Under the pieces are notes generated by a model. It worked only from the letters and a program-made list of their open reading frames with translations, ran no database searches and was not told the DNA's origin. Positions 34,187-44,317 of a stretch of DNA of 64,000 nt are shown here, piece by piece. This stretch comes from Candidatus Marithrix sp. Canyon 246 (lineage in GTDB: Bacteria; Pseudomonadota; Gammaproteobacteria; Beggiatoales; Beggiatoaceae). Numbering within the stretch: the stretch's first letter is position 1; every line of letters starts with the position of its first letter. The DNA is taken from the NCBI RefSeq assembly GCF_001723685.1, contig NZ_MCBX01000007.1, forward strand, positions 51,288 to 115,287, in the 5' to 3' direction. Position numbers and translations under genes: made by a program.

Positions 34187-34578
34187 TATTTTGCTAAGCC
34201 TGACTTAATAGTATCAATAAGTTCAGTTTTATCCCAAGGTTTGCGTAAACAGCTATGTAAATTTGCTTGTTGTTCAGCGCGTTCAACAGCATCTTCATCA
34301 GCTTGCCCGGTAAGCATGACTTTTATAATATCTGGATATTGATTATGAACCTTAATTAACAATTCATCTCCTTTCATGCCGGGCATTAACCAATCAGATA
34401 CTAGAAGTAAAATTTCAACATTATCTTCTTCTAATTCTTCTAGAATTTCTAATGCTTCATCAGCACTTTCAGCAACTTCATAAAAATATTGATTGCCAAA
34501 TTCTTTTTTTAGTTGAATTTTTAAACTATCTAATACGACAACTTCATCATCTACTAATAAAATGACTGGTTTAGACAT
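34186..34578 (-). CDS. Single-domain response regulator
   Basis: The protein is a receiver domain only: VILLVDDEVVVLDSLKIQLK, then the phosphoacceptor in LLVSDWLMPGMKGDEL, the conserved T in VMLTGQADEDAV, and LRKPWDKTEL with the lysine. Lacking an output domain, it probably relays phosphate between the kinases and the cyclase, like CheY/Spo0F-type proteins. It overlaps the kinase gene before it by eight bases and ends where the cyclase gene begins. Confidence 0.9.
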   Translation of the reverse strand: MSKPVILLVDDEVVVLDSLKIQLKKEFGNQYFYEVAESADEALEILEELEEDNVEILLLVSDWLMPGMKGDELLIKVHNQYPDIIKVMLTGQADEDAVERAEQQANLHSCLRKPWDKTELIDTIKSGLAK

Positions 34579-36931
34579 TTCTAATTTCCTCTGTTAAATG
34601 AATGGGAATAGAGACGGTGAATGTAGTTTTTCCAATTTCGCTTTTAAAGTCTATTTTACCTTTGTGTTTGTCAACGATTTTTTTCACAATATCTAATCCT
34701 AAACCACTACCTTCACCACTAGGTTTGGTGGTGAAAAATGGATCAAAAATTTTGTGTTGAATCTCATCAGGAATACCAACTCCAGTATCAGTAATATTCA
34801 CTACTGCAAATTGATCTTGTTTAGATAATTCAATTGTTAAACTACCTTTATTATCCATTGCTTGTAAGGCATTATGAATTAAATTTGTCCAAACTTGATT
34901 TAATTCATCGGGATAACACCATGCAGGTGGTAATTGTTCATAGTTTTTAACTACATTAATACCGTATTTCAATTTGTTATGATAGAGTGTTAAAACTGTT
35001 TCAATTGTATCAACTAAATTGGCTGGCACTTTTTCTCCTGTATTGTCATAACGTGCAAAACTTTTCAAAGCAAAAACTGTTTTCGCGGCACGCTCAGATG
35101 CTATGGCAATAGTGTTAGTACTTTTATGTAAGGTAGATAGTCGATAAGCGTTATGTAAAATTTGCTCACTTTTAGTGTCTTTTAATAAAACTAAAATATC
35201 TTTAATATTGTCATAAATACCCATTTCTACCAAGTTATCTGCAATTATGTCACTATTTTCAATCTCTTCAATATCTAATTTACGTGTTAAGGCACGTCGA
35301 TATTTGCGTTTTTCTTTACTAGTAATTATAGGTTGATCAATTCTCTGTAACAAACTAAAGAATTCTAATTGGCTTTTAGGGGATAATTTTTGTAAAAAAC
35401 TAGCCAATTTAGTCATATCTTCTGATAAAAAGGCACTAATATTTTCTACCGATGAGCGAATAGCACCTAATGGTGTATTAATTTCATGAGCAATTCCTGC
35501 CACTAATTGCCCTAAAGCAGCCATTTTTTCTGATTGAATTAATTCTTGTTGAGTCAATTTCAAATTTTCTAGCGCGTCTGATAATTCACGTGTTCGATCT
35601 TCAACTTTGATTTCTAAGGTATTATTAGCATCTTCCAAGTTTTTGAATAGCCTTTGCAAATGAATAATCATGGTATTAAAGTTTTCTGATAATTCACAAA
35701 CTTCATTAATATCAGATTGCAATTCATGAGTTTTAACATGATCAATATTTTTGATCATATCTGAGCTTGTATCAGCTAAATTAATAATAGGTGCTGAAAT
35801 TTTGTGAGATAATTTATTAGATTTTCTAAGTAAGTAAAAAAAGAAGCCTATATAAAATATGATCATAAACGCGATCATGGCAAAACCAATTTTATTAGCA
35901 AGTGTTTGTAGTTTTAATACTGGTTCAAATACAATATCTTTATTAACTAGAAATAATAATCGCCAATCAGTTTCAGGAATCACTTCTTGCGCTATTAAAA
36001 ATTTTTGATTTTTAATATTAATTTCCATCAATTTGACATTATTATTGAATAGTTTTTTAATTCTATGATCTTTTTTTACATCAAATAAATCTTCGATAGT
36101 TTTAGGCATAGCTAAAATCATGCCGTCATTATTTACCAAAAAAGCATTCGCCTGCCAAGGTAATTCTAAGCCTAAAATATTATTGACAATGTTTTTGATG
36201 GTAATATCAATACCTGATACACCTTCCAAAAAATCATTTCGATAAATCGGCACAATACAGGATAGCATCCAGCCTTGCCCAGCAGGATCTAAATACGCAT
36301 CTGTCCAAACAGGTTTGCCTTCTGGATTATGCTTAGCGTCGGCTTCATAGTAGAAATTAAAATCTTCCATTTTTATATTATTACCAAATTGTGTGGCAAC
36401 ATTATCTATAAATGGATACAGCCGATTCATATCATCATAGCTATTAAAATAAACTTGGACGACATTGGAATTATTTATAACAATATTCTTAAATAGTGGA
36501 TCAAAAGTTTCTGTACGTAGAGCTTTTTGAAATTGCTGTTTGCTTATTTTAGTTTTTGGTAAATAATATAAACTGGAACCACCATTATTATTTTGTTTAT
36601 AAAAAACACCATTATCTGCAATAGTAAACTTAGGTTCTCCATAAGGCAGTTCAAAAATATCTTGATTATTAAAAAATCTTTGATTGTCATTTTGAATAAA
36701 TTTAGCTAAAGTAGAAATTTCTGCTAATTGTTGATTAATTTTTTGCGCCTCTCGTGTTGAGATTTCAGCAATGTTTTGTTTAGCCTCTTTTAATAATAAA
36801 TCCATACCTTCATTAGTGAAAAAGCTACTAACACCAAAATATAGACTTAATAATACTAATTCAACTGCAATTACTGTGGTTAATGTTGCAGTTAAATAAT
36901 GTCTTTTTATAATTGTTTTAAGTTTTGTCAT
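34571..36931 (-). CDS. Membrane sensor histidine kinase with extracytoplasmic Cache domain
   Basis: An N-terminal membrane segment (LTATLTTVIAVELVLLSLYF) is followed by a dCache-type sensory region of about 300 residues (e.g. KPVWTDAYLDPAGQGWMLSC, then EGVSGIDITIKNIV) and a second segment (IGFAMIAFMIIFYIGFFFYL). A linker and coiled coil come next, then HisKA with the phospho-histidine in LGQLVAGIAHEINTPLGAIR, and HATPase with N and G boxes (WTNLIHNALQAMDN, ITDTGVGIP, GEGSGLGLDIVKKIVD). It probably senses a small molecule outside the membrane and phosphorylates the receivers encoded beside it. At 786 residues it appears complete. Confidence 0.9.
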   Translation of the reverse strand: MTKLKTIIKRHYLTATLTTVIAVELVLLSLYFGVSSFFTNEGMDLLLKEAKQNIAEISTREAQKINQQLAEISTLAKFIQNDNQRFFNNQDIFELPYGEPKFTIADNGVFYKQNNNGGSSLYYLPKTKISKQQFQKALRTETFDPLFKNIVINNSNVVQVYFNSYDDMNRLYPFIDNVATQFGNNIKMEDFNFYYEADAKHNPEGKPVWTDAYLDPAGQGWMLSCIVPIYRNDFLEGVSGIDITIKNIVNNILGLELPWQANAFLVNNDGMILAMPKTIEDLFDVKKDHRIKKLFNNNVKLMEINIKNQKFLIAQEVIPETDWRLLFLVNKDIVFEPVLKLQTLANKIGFAMIAFMIIFYIGFFFYLLRKSNKLSHKISAPIINLADTSSDMIKNIDHVKTHELQSDINEVCELSENFNTMIIHLQRLFKNLEDANNTLEIKVEDRTRELSDALENLKLTQQELIQSEKMAALGQLVAGIAHEINTPLGAIRSSVENISAFLSEDMTKLASFLQKLSPKSQLEFFSLLQRIDQPIITSKEKRKYRRALTRKLDIEEIENSDIIADNLVEMGIYDNIKDILVLLKDTKSEQILHNAYRLSTLHKSTNTIAIASERAAKTVFALKSFARYDNTGEKVPANLVDTIETVLTLYHNKLKYGINVVKNYEQLPPAWCYPDELNQVWTNLIHNALQAMDNKGSLTIELSKQDQFAVVNITDTGVGIPDEIQHKIFDPFFTTKPSGEGSGLGLDIVKKIVDKHKGKIDFKSEIGKTTFTVSIPIHLTEEIRNV

Positions 36932-36967
36932 AATATAATTTAGAGTAGCAAAAAATACACCTAAGAC

Positions 36968-38116
36968 TTAAATACTCGGAAATTCAACAATAAAAGTCGC
37001 TCCTTTATCTTTCTCAGTATCACACCAAACTTTACCACGCATAGTTTCAACTAATTGTTTGACGATAAATAATCCTAAACCTGTTGCTGGTTCGTCAGCA
37101 GTGGGTTGGGGGCTTAAACGAGCAAATTGACCAAATAATTTTTTTTGATCTTCCTCATTTAATCCCGGGCCTTCGTCTTGTATTTCACAGCGTATATGAG
37201 TTTCTGTTGATAATAAACGAATATAAACCGATTTATCATATGGTGAATATTTGATAGCGTTAGAAATTAAATTATCTAATACACTGCTTATCATTCTTTC
37301 ATCAAGCATTGCTTTATAAGACTGATGATCTGTTTCAAAGTATAGATTAATACCCTTAGCTTTAGCAAGAACTCGGTAATGTTTAATTAAGTCATTTAAT
37401 ATAACTTGTATATCAATAAGCATTGGTTTTACTTTTAATTTACCTGCTTCAATTTCATTAATTTCAAGTAAATTGGTTATTAATTCAAACATACTTTGAG
37501 TGCTGCTAAAAATATAACTATTAAATTCAAGCAATTGCCTTTTGTCACAGTCATCAAAATGATTAGTTATCATTTCGGATGAGGTTTGAATTATTGACAG
37601 TGGATTTTTAAGGTCATGCACTGCCATACTTAAAAATTGATTTTTTCTTTCAAGTTCCAGAGTGCGTTCAGCAACTTTTTTTTCTAATCCTTTATAAAAT
37701 TCTGCTAATTCTTTTTTATGAAAATAACTACGCACCGCTTCAGTAACGGTAAGATTAAAATCAGTAGGATCCCAAGGTTTAGCTATATAACGATATAAAT
37801 TCGCATTGTTGACAGCTCTTGCTATTGCTGATACATCAGCATGTCCAGTTAATAGAATTGTTAAAGTCTCAGGAATCTTGATATGAATTTGTGTTAATAA
37901 CTCATCACCTAACATGCCCGGCATTACTTGGTCTGAAATCACTAATGGTAATTCAATATTATCAGCTAATAATTCTTCAATTATTTCTAAAGCTTCTTCA
38001 GCATTTTCTGCTGTTTCAATCTGATATTGATTACCAAAGTAGTCTTTCAATTGATATTTTAAGGCTAATAGTAATATTGGTTCGTCATCAACACATAAAA
38101 TGACTGGTTTATTCAT
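36968..38116 (-). CDS. Cytosolic hybrid protein: receiver plus histidine kinase
   Basis: A receiver comes first (VILCVDDEPILLLALKYQLK, phosphoacceptor D in VISDQVMPGML), then a short coiled coil, HisKA (MAVHDLKNPLSIIQTSSEMI with the phospho-histidine) and HATPase (NLISNAIKYSPYDKSVYIRL, DEGPGLNEEDQKKLFGQFAR, then ATGLGLFIVKQLVE). There is no membrane segment. The receiver-first order means the kinase is itself controlled by phosphorylation. First gene of the operon with the membrane kinase, the single receiver and the cyclase: a multi-step phosphorelay. Confidence 0.9.
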   Translation of the reverse strand: MNKPVILCVDDEPILLLALKYQLKDYFGNQYQIETAENAEEALEIIEELLADNIELPLVISDQVMPGMLGDELLTQIHIKIPETLTILLTGHADVSAIARAVNNANLYRYIAKPWDPTDFNLTVTEAVRSYFHKKELAEFYKGLEKKVAERTLELERKNQFLSMAVHDLKNPLSIIQTSSEMITNHFDDCDKRQLLEFNSYIFSSTQSMFELITNLLEINEIEAGKLKVKPMLIDIQVILNDLIKHYRVLAKAKGINLYFETDHQSYKAMLDERMISSVLDNLISNAIKYSPYDKSVYIRLLSTETHIRCEIQDEGPGLNEEDQKKLFGQFARLSPQPTADEPATGLGLFIVKQLVETMRGKVWCDTEKDKGATFIVEFPSI

Positions 38117-38301
38117 ATTCTTAATTGGGCTTTATGCTAAAATTTATAAAAATTCCTGCGATAGCAATGCCACAATTTATATTAATTTATATTAATTTTA
38201 ATTATGACTGACATAATAGTGCTATCGAACTGATAATTAAAAATTTGCTAAAATAGTAATCTATTATTACATTAATTAACTTTAAGGAAAATTAAACAAC
38301 G

Positions 38302-40332
38302 ATGTCATCTATATCTATGGAACTGTGGCTAAGCTTGCTCTGTGCAGCAGGGGCTGTTATATACGGTCTAATTTCTATTAAGTGGGTTTTAGCAAAACCT
38401 ACTGGTAATGATAAAATGCAAGAAATTGCATCAGCAATTCAGCAAGGTGCTCAAGCTTATTTAAATAGACAATACGGTACCATTTTTATTGCAGGTGTAA
38501 TAATTTTATTAGTAATTGGTTTTGCTTTGGATTGGGCAACAGCAATCGGTTTTGCGATTGGTGCTGTTAGTTCTGCGGCTGCTGGTTATATTGGTATGTA
38601 TATTTCTGTACGTGCTAATGTTCGTACTACTCAAGCTTGTTATGATGGTTTAGAAAGCGGCTTGTCAGTTGCATTTCGTAGTGGTGCTATTACAGGTTTA
38701 TTAGTTGTTGGTTTAGGTTTGCTTGGTGTTGCAGGTTATTATGCAGTATTACAAGCTATGTTACCAGAGGGTAAAACTACAGTTGATTTGGCTCCATTAG
38801 TTGGTTTAGCTTTTGGTGGTTCTTTAATTTCCATATTTGCTCGTTTAGGCGGTGGCATTTTTACTAAAGGTGCTGATGTTGGTGCTGATTTAGTTGGTAA
38901 AGTTGAAGCGGGTATTCCTGAAGATGACCCTCGTAATCCAGCGGTTATTGCTGATAATGTTGGTGATAATGTTGGTGACTGTGCTGGTATGGCAGCAGAT
39001 TTATTTGAAACTTATGCTGTAACTATTATTGCAACTATGTTGATTGCTGGTTTGGCATTTCAAGGTAATAATGATGCTGTGTTATTACCTTTAGTTTTAG
39101 GTGGTGTTTCTATTATTGCATCTATAATTGGTACTTTTTTTGTTAAAGTTACTGATGGTAAAATCATGTGGGCTTTATATAAAGGTGTTATTGTCTCAGC
39201 AGTTTTAGCGGCAATTGCTTTTTACCCAATAATTGCTTATATGATGCCAGAACATGCATTAAACCTTTATGGTGCTGCGTTAATTGGTTTAGTATTAACT
39301 GGTGTAATCATGGTGATTACTGAATATTACACAGCGACTGAATACAAACCAGTGCAACATATTGCTGAAGCTTCAACCACAGGGCATGGAACTAATGTTA
39401 TTGCTGGTTTAGGCGTATCCATGAAATCTACTGCTTTACCTGTATTAGCAGTTTGTGCCAGTATTTGGGGTTCTTATGAATTAGCTGGTTTATATGGTAT
39501 TGCGATTGCTGCTACTTCAATGTTATCTTTGACTGGTATTATGGTTGCTTTAGACGCATATGGTCCAGTTACTGATAACGCTGGTGGTATTGCGGAAATG
39601 GCTGAATTAGATGAAAAAGTTCGTAATATTACTGATCCATTAGATGCAGTTGGTAATACTACTAAAGCTATTACTAAAGGATATGCAATTGGTTCTGCTG
39701 GTTTAGCTGCATTGGTATTATTTGCTGAATATCAACATAAGGTGTCAGAACATGTTAATGGTGTTGATGGCGGTATAATGAGCTTTGATTTATCAAATCC
39801 AATGGTTATTATTGGCTTATTTATCGGTGGTTTAATTCCTTATCTATTTGGCGCGATGGCGATGGAAGCTGTTGGTAGAGCTGCTGGTAGTGTGGTTATA
39901 GAAGTACGTCGTCAGTTTAAGGAAATCCCGGGCATTATGGATAAAACCGCTAAGCCTGATTATTCTAAAGCTGTTGATATGTTGACAAAATCAGCAATCA
40001 AGGAAATGATTTTACCTTCTATATTACCAATAATTATTCCAATTGCTGTAGGGTTATTATTAGGACCTCAAGCTTTAGGTGGTTTATTGCTAGGTACTAT
40101 CATAACCGGTTTATTTGTAGCTATTTCTATGACTACCGGTGGTGGCGCATGGGATAATGCTAAAAAATATATTGAAGATGGTAATCATGGCGGTAAAGGT
40201 TCTGAAGCTCATAAAGCGGCAGTTACAGGTGATACTGTAGGTGATCCTTATAAAGATACTGCTGGTCCAGCTATTAATCCATTGATTAAAATTATTAATA
40301 TTGTTGCATTATTAATTGTACCTTTATTATAA
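38302..40332 (+). CDS. hppA: K+-independent proton-pumping membrane pyrophosphatase
   Basis: HppA splits pyrophosphate and pumps protons across the inner membrane. About 16 hydrophobic segments are present; the catalytic stretch is [20 protein letters not shown], then [19 protein letters not shown]. The position that separates K+-dependent from K+-independent enzymes reads GNTTKA, with lysine, which indicates K+ independence. The C-terminal block ([20 protein letters not shown] and [20 protein letters not shown]) is intact. Length 676 residues, normal. It lies alone with a 185-base AT-rich upstream region; lgt follows 34 bases later. Confidence 0.94.
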   Translation: MSSISMELWLSLLCAAGAVIYGLISIKWVLAKPTGNDKMQEIASAIQQGAQAYLNRQYGTIFIAGVIILLVIGFALDWATAIGFAIGAVSSAAAGYIGMYISVRANVRTTQACYDGLESGLSVAFRSGAITGLLVVGLGLLGVAGYYAVLQAMLPEGKTTVDLAPLVGLAFGGSLISIFARLGGGIFTKGADVGADLVGKVEAGIPEDDPRNPAVIADNVGDNVGDCAGMAADLFETYAVTIIATMLIAGLAFQGNNDAVLLPLVLGGVSIIASIIGTFFVKVTDGKIMWALYKGVIVSAVLAAIAFYPIIAYMMPEHALNLYGAALIGLVLTGVIMVITEYYTATEYKPVQHIAEASTTGHGTNVIAGLGVSMKSTALPVLAVCASIWGSYELAGLYGIAIAATSMLSLTGIMVALDAYGPVTDNAGGIAEMAELDEKVRNITDPLDAVGNTTKAITKGYAIGSAGLAALVLFAEYQHKVSEHVNGVDGGIMSFDLSNPMVIIGLFIGGLIPYLFGAMAMEAVGRAAGSVVIEVRRQFKEIPGIMDKTAKPDYSKAVDMLTKSAIKEMILPSILPIIIPIAVGLLLGPQALGGLLLGTIITGLFVAISMTTGGGAWDNAKKYIEDGNHGGKGSEAHKAAVTGDTVGDPYKDTAGPAINPLIKIINIVALLIVPLL

Positions 40333-40366
40333 AATTTCCCTTCCCCTTTAAGGGGGAATAATAATT

Positions 40367-41155
40367 ATGTTAAGTTTTCCTGAAATTGACCCTGTTATTT
40401 TCCAACTTGGACCATTAAAAGTACATTGGTATGGGGTTATGTATTTAATTGCCTTTAGTTTAGCATGGTGGTTAGGTACGCAACGAGCAAAACGCGCTAA
40501 TTCTATTTTAACGCCAGAACAAGTAGGTGATCTGATTTTTTATGGTGCTTTAGGTGTAGTTTTAGGCGGGCGTTTTGGTTATGTTTTATTTTATGATTTT
40601 CCAGCTTACATGGCTGATCCATTAGCGATCTTTAAAGTTTGGCAAGGTGGTATGTCATTTCATGGAGGGTTAATTGGTGTATTAGTCGCAATGTGGTTAT
40701 ATGCACGTAAACTTAACCAGCGATTTTTTGCATTAACTGATTTTCTTGCTCCATTAGTTCCTCTAGGTTTAGCCGCTGGGCGTGTTGGTAATTTTATTAA
40801 TGGTGAATTATGGGGGCGTGTAACTGATTCGCCTTGGGGAATGGTATTTCCACATGCTGGCAATATGCCTCGTCATCCATCACAACTTTATCAAATGGCA
40901 TTAGAAGGTATAGCTTTATTTCTGATTTTATGGTGGTTTTCTAAACGCCCACGCCCAATGATGGCAGTTTCAGGCTTATTTTTAATTGGTTATGGCTGTT
41001 TCCGTTTTATAGTAGAATTCGTTCGTACTCCTGATGCTCACTTAGGTTTTATTGCCTTTGAGTGGATGACTATGGGTCAATTATTGAGTTTACCAATGAT
41101 TTTATTTGGTATTATTTTGATGGGTTGGGCTTATTTATTCTCTAAGAAGACTTAA
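40367..41155 (+). CDS. lgt: Prolipoprotein diacylglyceryl transferase
   Basis: Lgt adds diacylglycerol to the lipobox cysteine of prolipoproteins in the inner membrane. The family signature [20 protein letters not shown] and the catalytic-region histidine motif [19 protein letters not shown] are present, with seven or so membrane segments and 262 residues. AAGGGGGAATAATAATT before ATG 40367 is the ribosome site; it overlaps a small CCCCTTT/AAGGGG palindrome. Its 3' end overlaps the beginning of the pseudopilin gene. Several lipoproteins in this window depend on it. Confidence 0.95.
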   Translation: MLSFPEIDPVIFQLGPLKVHWYGVMYLIAFSLAWWLGTQRAKRANSILTPEQVGDLIFYGALGVVLGGRFGYVLFYDFPAYMADPLAIFKVWQGGMSFHGGLIGVLVAMWLYARKLNQRFFALTDFLAPLVPLGLAAGRVGNFINGELWGRVTDSPWGMVFPHAGNMPRHPSQLYQMALEGIALFLILWWFSKRPRPMMAVSGLFLIGYGCFRFIVEFVRTPDAHLGFIAFEWMTMGQLLSLPMILFGIILMGWAYLFSKKT

Positions 41156-41660
41156 AGGATTTAGCTTAATTGAAATGGCGATGGTATTCGCCATAATCAG
41201 TTTATTGATGGGTGGTTTATTATTACCATTATCAGTACAAATAGATCAACAAAAATTCCAAAAAACTAAGCACGACTTAGCAAATATCAAAGAAAGTTTA
41301 ATTGGTTTTGCCATCATTAATGATCACTTTCCCTGCCCTGATATTAATAATGATGGAATCGAAGATACAGCTTGTGATATTGAAGGCAACTTACCTTGGG
41401 TAAGTTTAGCACTAAACTTTGCGAGACATGACGCTTGGGGAAATCCATATCGTTATAAAGTTGACAAAGCCTATTCTACCCCACCGTTTCCAAAACCTCC
41501 AAAAACATCCAGTGGCTTAATGCTACCAAATTTAGTTAGCCTTGAAAAAGATGGCACATCTCGTATATTAGCTATAATATATTCATCTAGTAATGATCAT
41601 CTCATTTGGATTTCTAACAATCTATTTATTAGTCGCTTGGTTCAAGCAGGAAAATTATGA
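41133..41660 (+). CDS. Pseudopilin-like protein, probable AUU start
   Basis: The N-terminus [20 protein letters not shown] is a type IV pilin/pseudopilin leader: prepilin peptidase would cut after G, leaving Phe with E at +5. The globular part has little similarity to known pilins; it contains [16 protein letters not shown], a calcium-loop-like segment. The only upstream stop is TGA 41118-41120, and between it and GFSLIE there is no ATG, GTG or TTG; the sole near-start is ATT 41133, giving leader [12 protein letters not shown] 41175 would remove the cleavage site. The gene overlaps lgt by 23 bases. It may belong to a type II secretion or competence apparatus; no such cluster is here. Confidence 0.7.
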   Translation: MYSLRRLKGFSLIEMAMVFAIISLLMGGLLLPLSVQIDQQKFQKTKHDLANIKESLIGFAIINDHFPCPDINNDGIEDTACDIEGNLPWVSLALNFARHDAWGNPYRYKVDKAYSTPPFPKPPKTSSGLMLPNLVSLEKDGTSRILAIIYSSSNDHLIWISNNLFISRLVQAGKL

Positions 41661-42529
41661 AAATCAGCGGTTTTACTTTTATTCGTAATGGCACTCAATT
41701 AGCCTATCCTTATATTGAAAGCTTACATTCTTTATTGTCTTTATGTGATGAAGTGATTGTCGCAGTTGGTGCTGGAAATGATGATACTTTAGCGCGTATT
41801 AAGGCAATGACTGATCCAAAATTGCGTGTGATTGAAACCACTTGGAATGAATCCATGCAGGATCGTGGTTATGTTTATGCTCAACAAAAAATGATAGCCC
41901 ATTTTAATTGTAGTGGTGATTGGGCGTTTTATTTGGAAGGTGATGAAGTTTTACATGAACAAGATATTGCTATTATCAAATCCAATTTAGAAAAGCATCT
42001 GCATAACCCCAAAATTGAAGCTTTAGTATTTGATTATTATCACTTTTATGGCACGCCACAAACCTTGGCAATTAGCCCCGGTTGGTATCGTCGCGCACCA
42101 CGTATAATACGTAATAGTATTCGTAGCTATTCACCAGATGGTTTATTTTTTGTAGTGATGGATAAAAATAAACGTGGGCGATATCCTAATGCCGCTTTAG
42201 CTGAAGTGCCAATTTATCATTATGGGCATGTACGTGCTATTGCGAATATGCAACAAAAAATTGAACAAGTTAGTCAATATTGGGGGCATTCACCACCTAA
42301 ATTTGAAGGTTATGGTAATATTGATCCACAAGCTTTAGCTAGCTTTGACGGTAGCCATCCTGCAATTATGGAAACTTGGTTAGCACAACAAGCAGAACAT
42401 CATTTACAACTAAATCCACAGTATCAACCAACGCGACGTGAACTTCGCCATCGTTGGATGATGCGTTTTGAAGGGTGGTTTAATTTGGAACTTAGTAAAA
42501 AACATTATAAATTAATAAATGAACCTTGA
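41657..42529 (+). CDS. Glycosyltransferase (GT2-like) of surface polysaccharide type
   Basis: The start ISGFTFIRNGTQLAYPYIES is typical of a small GT2-like group, and CSGDWAFYLEGDEVLHEQDI holds the D-x-D-like E-G-D-E metal motif that would bind a nucleotide sugar. The rest has YHFYGTPQTLAISPGWYRRA and a C-terminal helix RRELRHRWMMRFEGWFNLEL. No membrane segment. It overlaps the pseudopilin stop by four bases (ATGA) and its last codons overlap the O-antigen ligase gene, so it likely acts on the same glycan, at the inner membrane. Confidence 0.78.
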   Translation: MKISGFTFIRNGTQLAYPYIESLHSLLSLCDEVIVAVGAGNDDTLARIKAMTDPKLRVIETTWNESMQDRGYVYAQQKMIAHFNCSGDWAFYLEGDEVLHEQDIAIIKSNLEKHLHNPKIEALVFDYYHFYGTPQTLAISPGWYRRAPRIIRNSIRSYSPDGLFFVVMDKNKRGRYPNAALAEVPIYHYGHVRAIANMQQKIEQVSQYWGHSPPKFEGYGNIDPQALASFDGSHPAIMETWLAQQAEHHLQLNPQYQPTRRELRHRWMMRFEGWFNLELSKKHYKLINEP

Positions 42530-44267
42530 TACCACACGACGTATTTTAGCAATTCTAATTGGTTTTGCTATTCCAATTTCTACCGCTTTAACTAATATTT
42601 TATGCCCACTTGCTCTGTTATTGTTAATTATAGAAGGGCGATATAAACAAAATTTTAATATATTAAGAGTGCATCCAGTTGCTATATTTGCATTGTTATT
42701 TGTAGGATTAATGTTATTAGGTTTGCTGTATACACCAGTGGCTTTTACTGAAGCTGGGCTAATACTTGATAAATATAGGGAATTTTTGTATATTCCTATT
42801 TTTATATTGTTTTTTCGAGATCCTATTAGTCGTCAATGGGGGCTTTATGCTTTTATCAGCGCGATATTACTGACATTAATTCTTTCTTATGTTATGGCAT
42901 TTACTGGTTGGGAAATTGGTAAAGGCACTGATCAAAATCCTCAAGCACCATATATTTTTAAAAATTATATAACTCAAAGTTTATTGTTAGCTTTAGTGGC
43001 ATATTTTATTGCGATGCAAGCTTGGCAAGAAAGGCGTTGGATATTGCCGCGTGCTATTGTGGTGTTATTAATTATTTATAATATCATGTTTTTAAGTGAA
43101 GGGCGTACTGGTTATCTGGTTTTATTTTGTTTGATTTTATTATTTTGTTATCAAACTTATCGTTTACGTGGTGCAATAATTGGTAGCATTTTTTTAGTTA
43201 TTTTAACAGTTTTGGTTTATCAATCCTCACAAATATTAAAAGATCGACTAGACAATATCTCTGAAGGTGTTCAGGATTATAAGCACAGTGAAACCAATAC
43301 TTCCATCAAAATGCGACTAGAATTTAATGAAAATAGTTTAAATTTAATCACTGAAAAACCGATATTTGGTCATGGCACTGGAAGTTTTTCTTATGAATAT
43401 CAAAAACTAGCGCAAGATAAACAAATTCAAACTACCAAGAATCCACATAATGAATATTTAATGATAGGAGTACAATGGGGTGTAATTGGTATTGCCTTAT
43501 TTATTGCTTTATTATATATAATGTGGTTAAAAGCAACTATGATGGCGCAAGGTTTAATTGTTACAATAGCAATTGGATGCTTATTTAATTCATTTTGGTT
43601 AGATTCTACCGAAGGGCATGTATTTGCTTATTTAATCGGTATATTTTATGGTGGAATTAAACTAACAAATACTAAAAAATCAATTATAGAAATGAAATCA
43701 TATTTAAAATCATTTGTTCTTATTCTAATATTCGGTATATTATCTATAGCTACTGTTCGTATTTTTATGGCACCGCCTGTGACTATTGATAGTCAACTAG
43801 CAAAACTAATGATGAAAATCATTACTGAACAACCAACGCGAGAAAATTCTGTTATCAGTCTTGATATAAAAGGCAATAGTTTTCCAGTAGAAACTAAATT
43901 TGAGACACTGATTAAAACTGGTAAGAAATTCTCAACTGCTGAGACTGGAAATATATCAACTAAGATTAAAATTGCTCATTATCATAGAGATAGAGCGGCT
44001 CATATAATTATAGTGGCTAACTATTTAGCACCAAAAGAAACACAAGCTGTATTTTTTCAACGCTATGGCAATGCAGTTTGGGAGGGCTTAGATATTACTA
44101 AATTAAAACCAGCAGAATATTATGATAAACTACCGGAAACTATAGATTTATCTATTTATAATGGTCCATTAGTTGCTGGGAGATTTCAAGTTTATGTTGC
44201 CTATGTGCTGACTGAAAATCAGCGGCTAATTCTTAATACTCGCCCTATTGAATTTTTTGTTGAATAA
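42519..44267 (+). CDS. O-antigen ligase/polymerase family membrane protein
   Basis: The first 380 residues hold about ten membrane segments and the Wzy_C core: FKNYITQSLLLALVAYFIAM, LSEGRTGYLVLFCLILLFCY, then the long periplasmic loop FGHGTGSFSYEYQKLAQDK and NPHNEYLMIGVQWGVIGIAL with the conserved histidine. A C-terminal soluble domain of about 180 residues (begins MAPPVTIDSQLAKLMMKIIT) is extra compared with typical WaaL and is unrecognised. It would join or polymerise glycan on a lipid carrier in the periplasm. It forms a unit with the glycosyltransferase. Confidence 0.8.
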   Translation: MNLDTTRRILAILIGFAIPISTALTNILCPLALLLLIIEGRYKQNFNILRVHPVAIFALLFVGLMLLGLLYTPVAFTEAGLILDKYREFLYIPIFILFFRDPISRQWGLYAFISAILLTLILSYVMAFTGWEIGKGTDQNPQAPYIFKNYITQSLLLALVAYFIAMQAWQERRWILPRAIVVLLIIYNIMFLSEGRTGYLVLFCLILLFCYQTYRLRGAIIGSIFLVILTVLVYQSSQILKDRLDNISEGVQDYKHSETNTSIKMRLEFNENSLNLITEKPIFGHGTGSFSYEYQKLAQDKQIQTTKNPHNEYLMIGVQWGVIGIALFIALLYIMWLKATMMAQGLIVTIAIGCLFNSFWLDSTEGHVFAYLIGIFYGGIKLTNTKKSIIEMKSYLKSFVLILIFGILSIATVRIFMAPPVTIDSQLAKLMMKIITEQPTRENSVISLDIKGNSFPVETKFETLIKTGKKFSTAETGNISTKIKIAHYHRDRAAHIIIVANYLAPKETQAVFFQRYGNAVWEGLDITKLKPAEYYDKLPETIDLSIYNGPLVAGRFQVYVAYVLTENQRLILNTRPIEFFVE

Positions 44268-44275
44268 ATATTAAA

Positions 44276-44307
44276 CCTGACATCCCGACTATCGTCGGGA
44301 TGTCAGG
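44276..44307. repeat. Composite palindromic repeat with ACCTGACA ends
   Basis: CCTGACATCCCGAC, loop TATC, GTCGGGATGTCAGG. The outer ends match the ACCTGACAGGT family, but the centre is another palindrome (TCCCGAC/GTCGGGA). It lies in the convergent gap between the ligase gene and slt. Confidence 0.8.
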
Positions 44308-44317
44308 TCTAGTAGAT

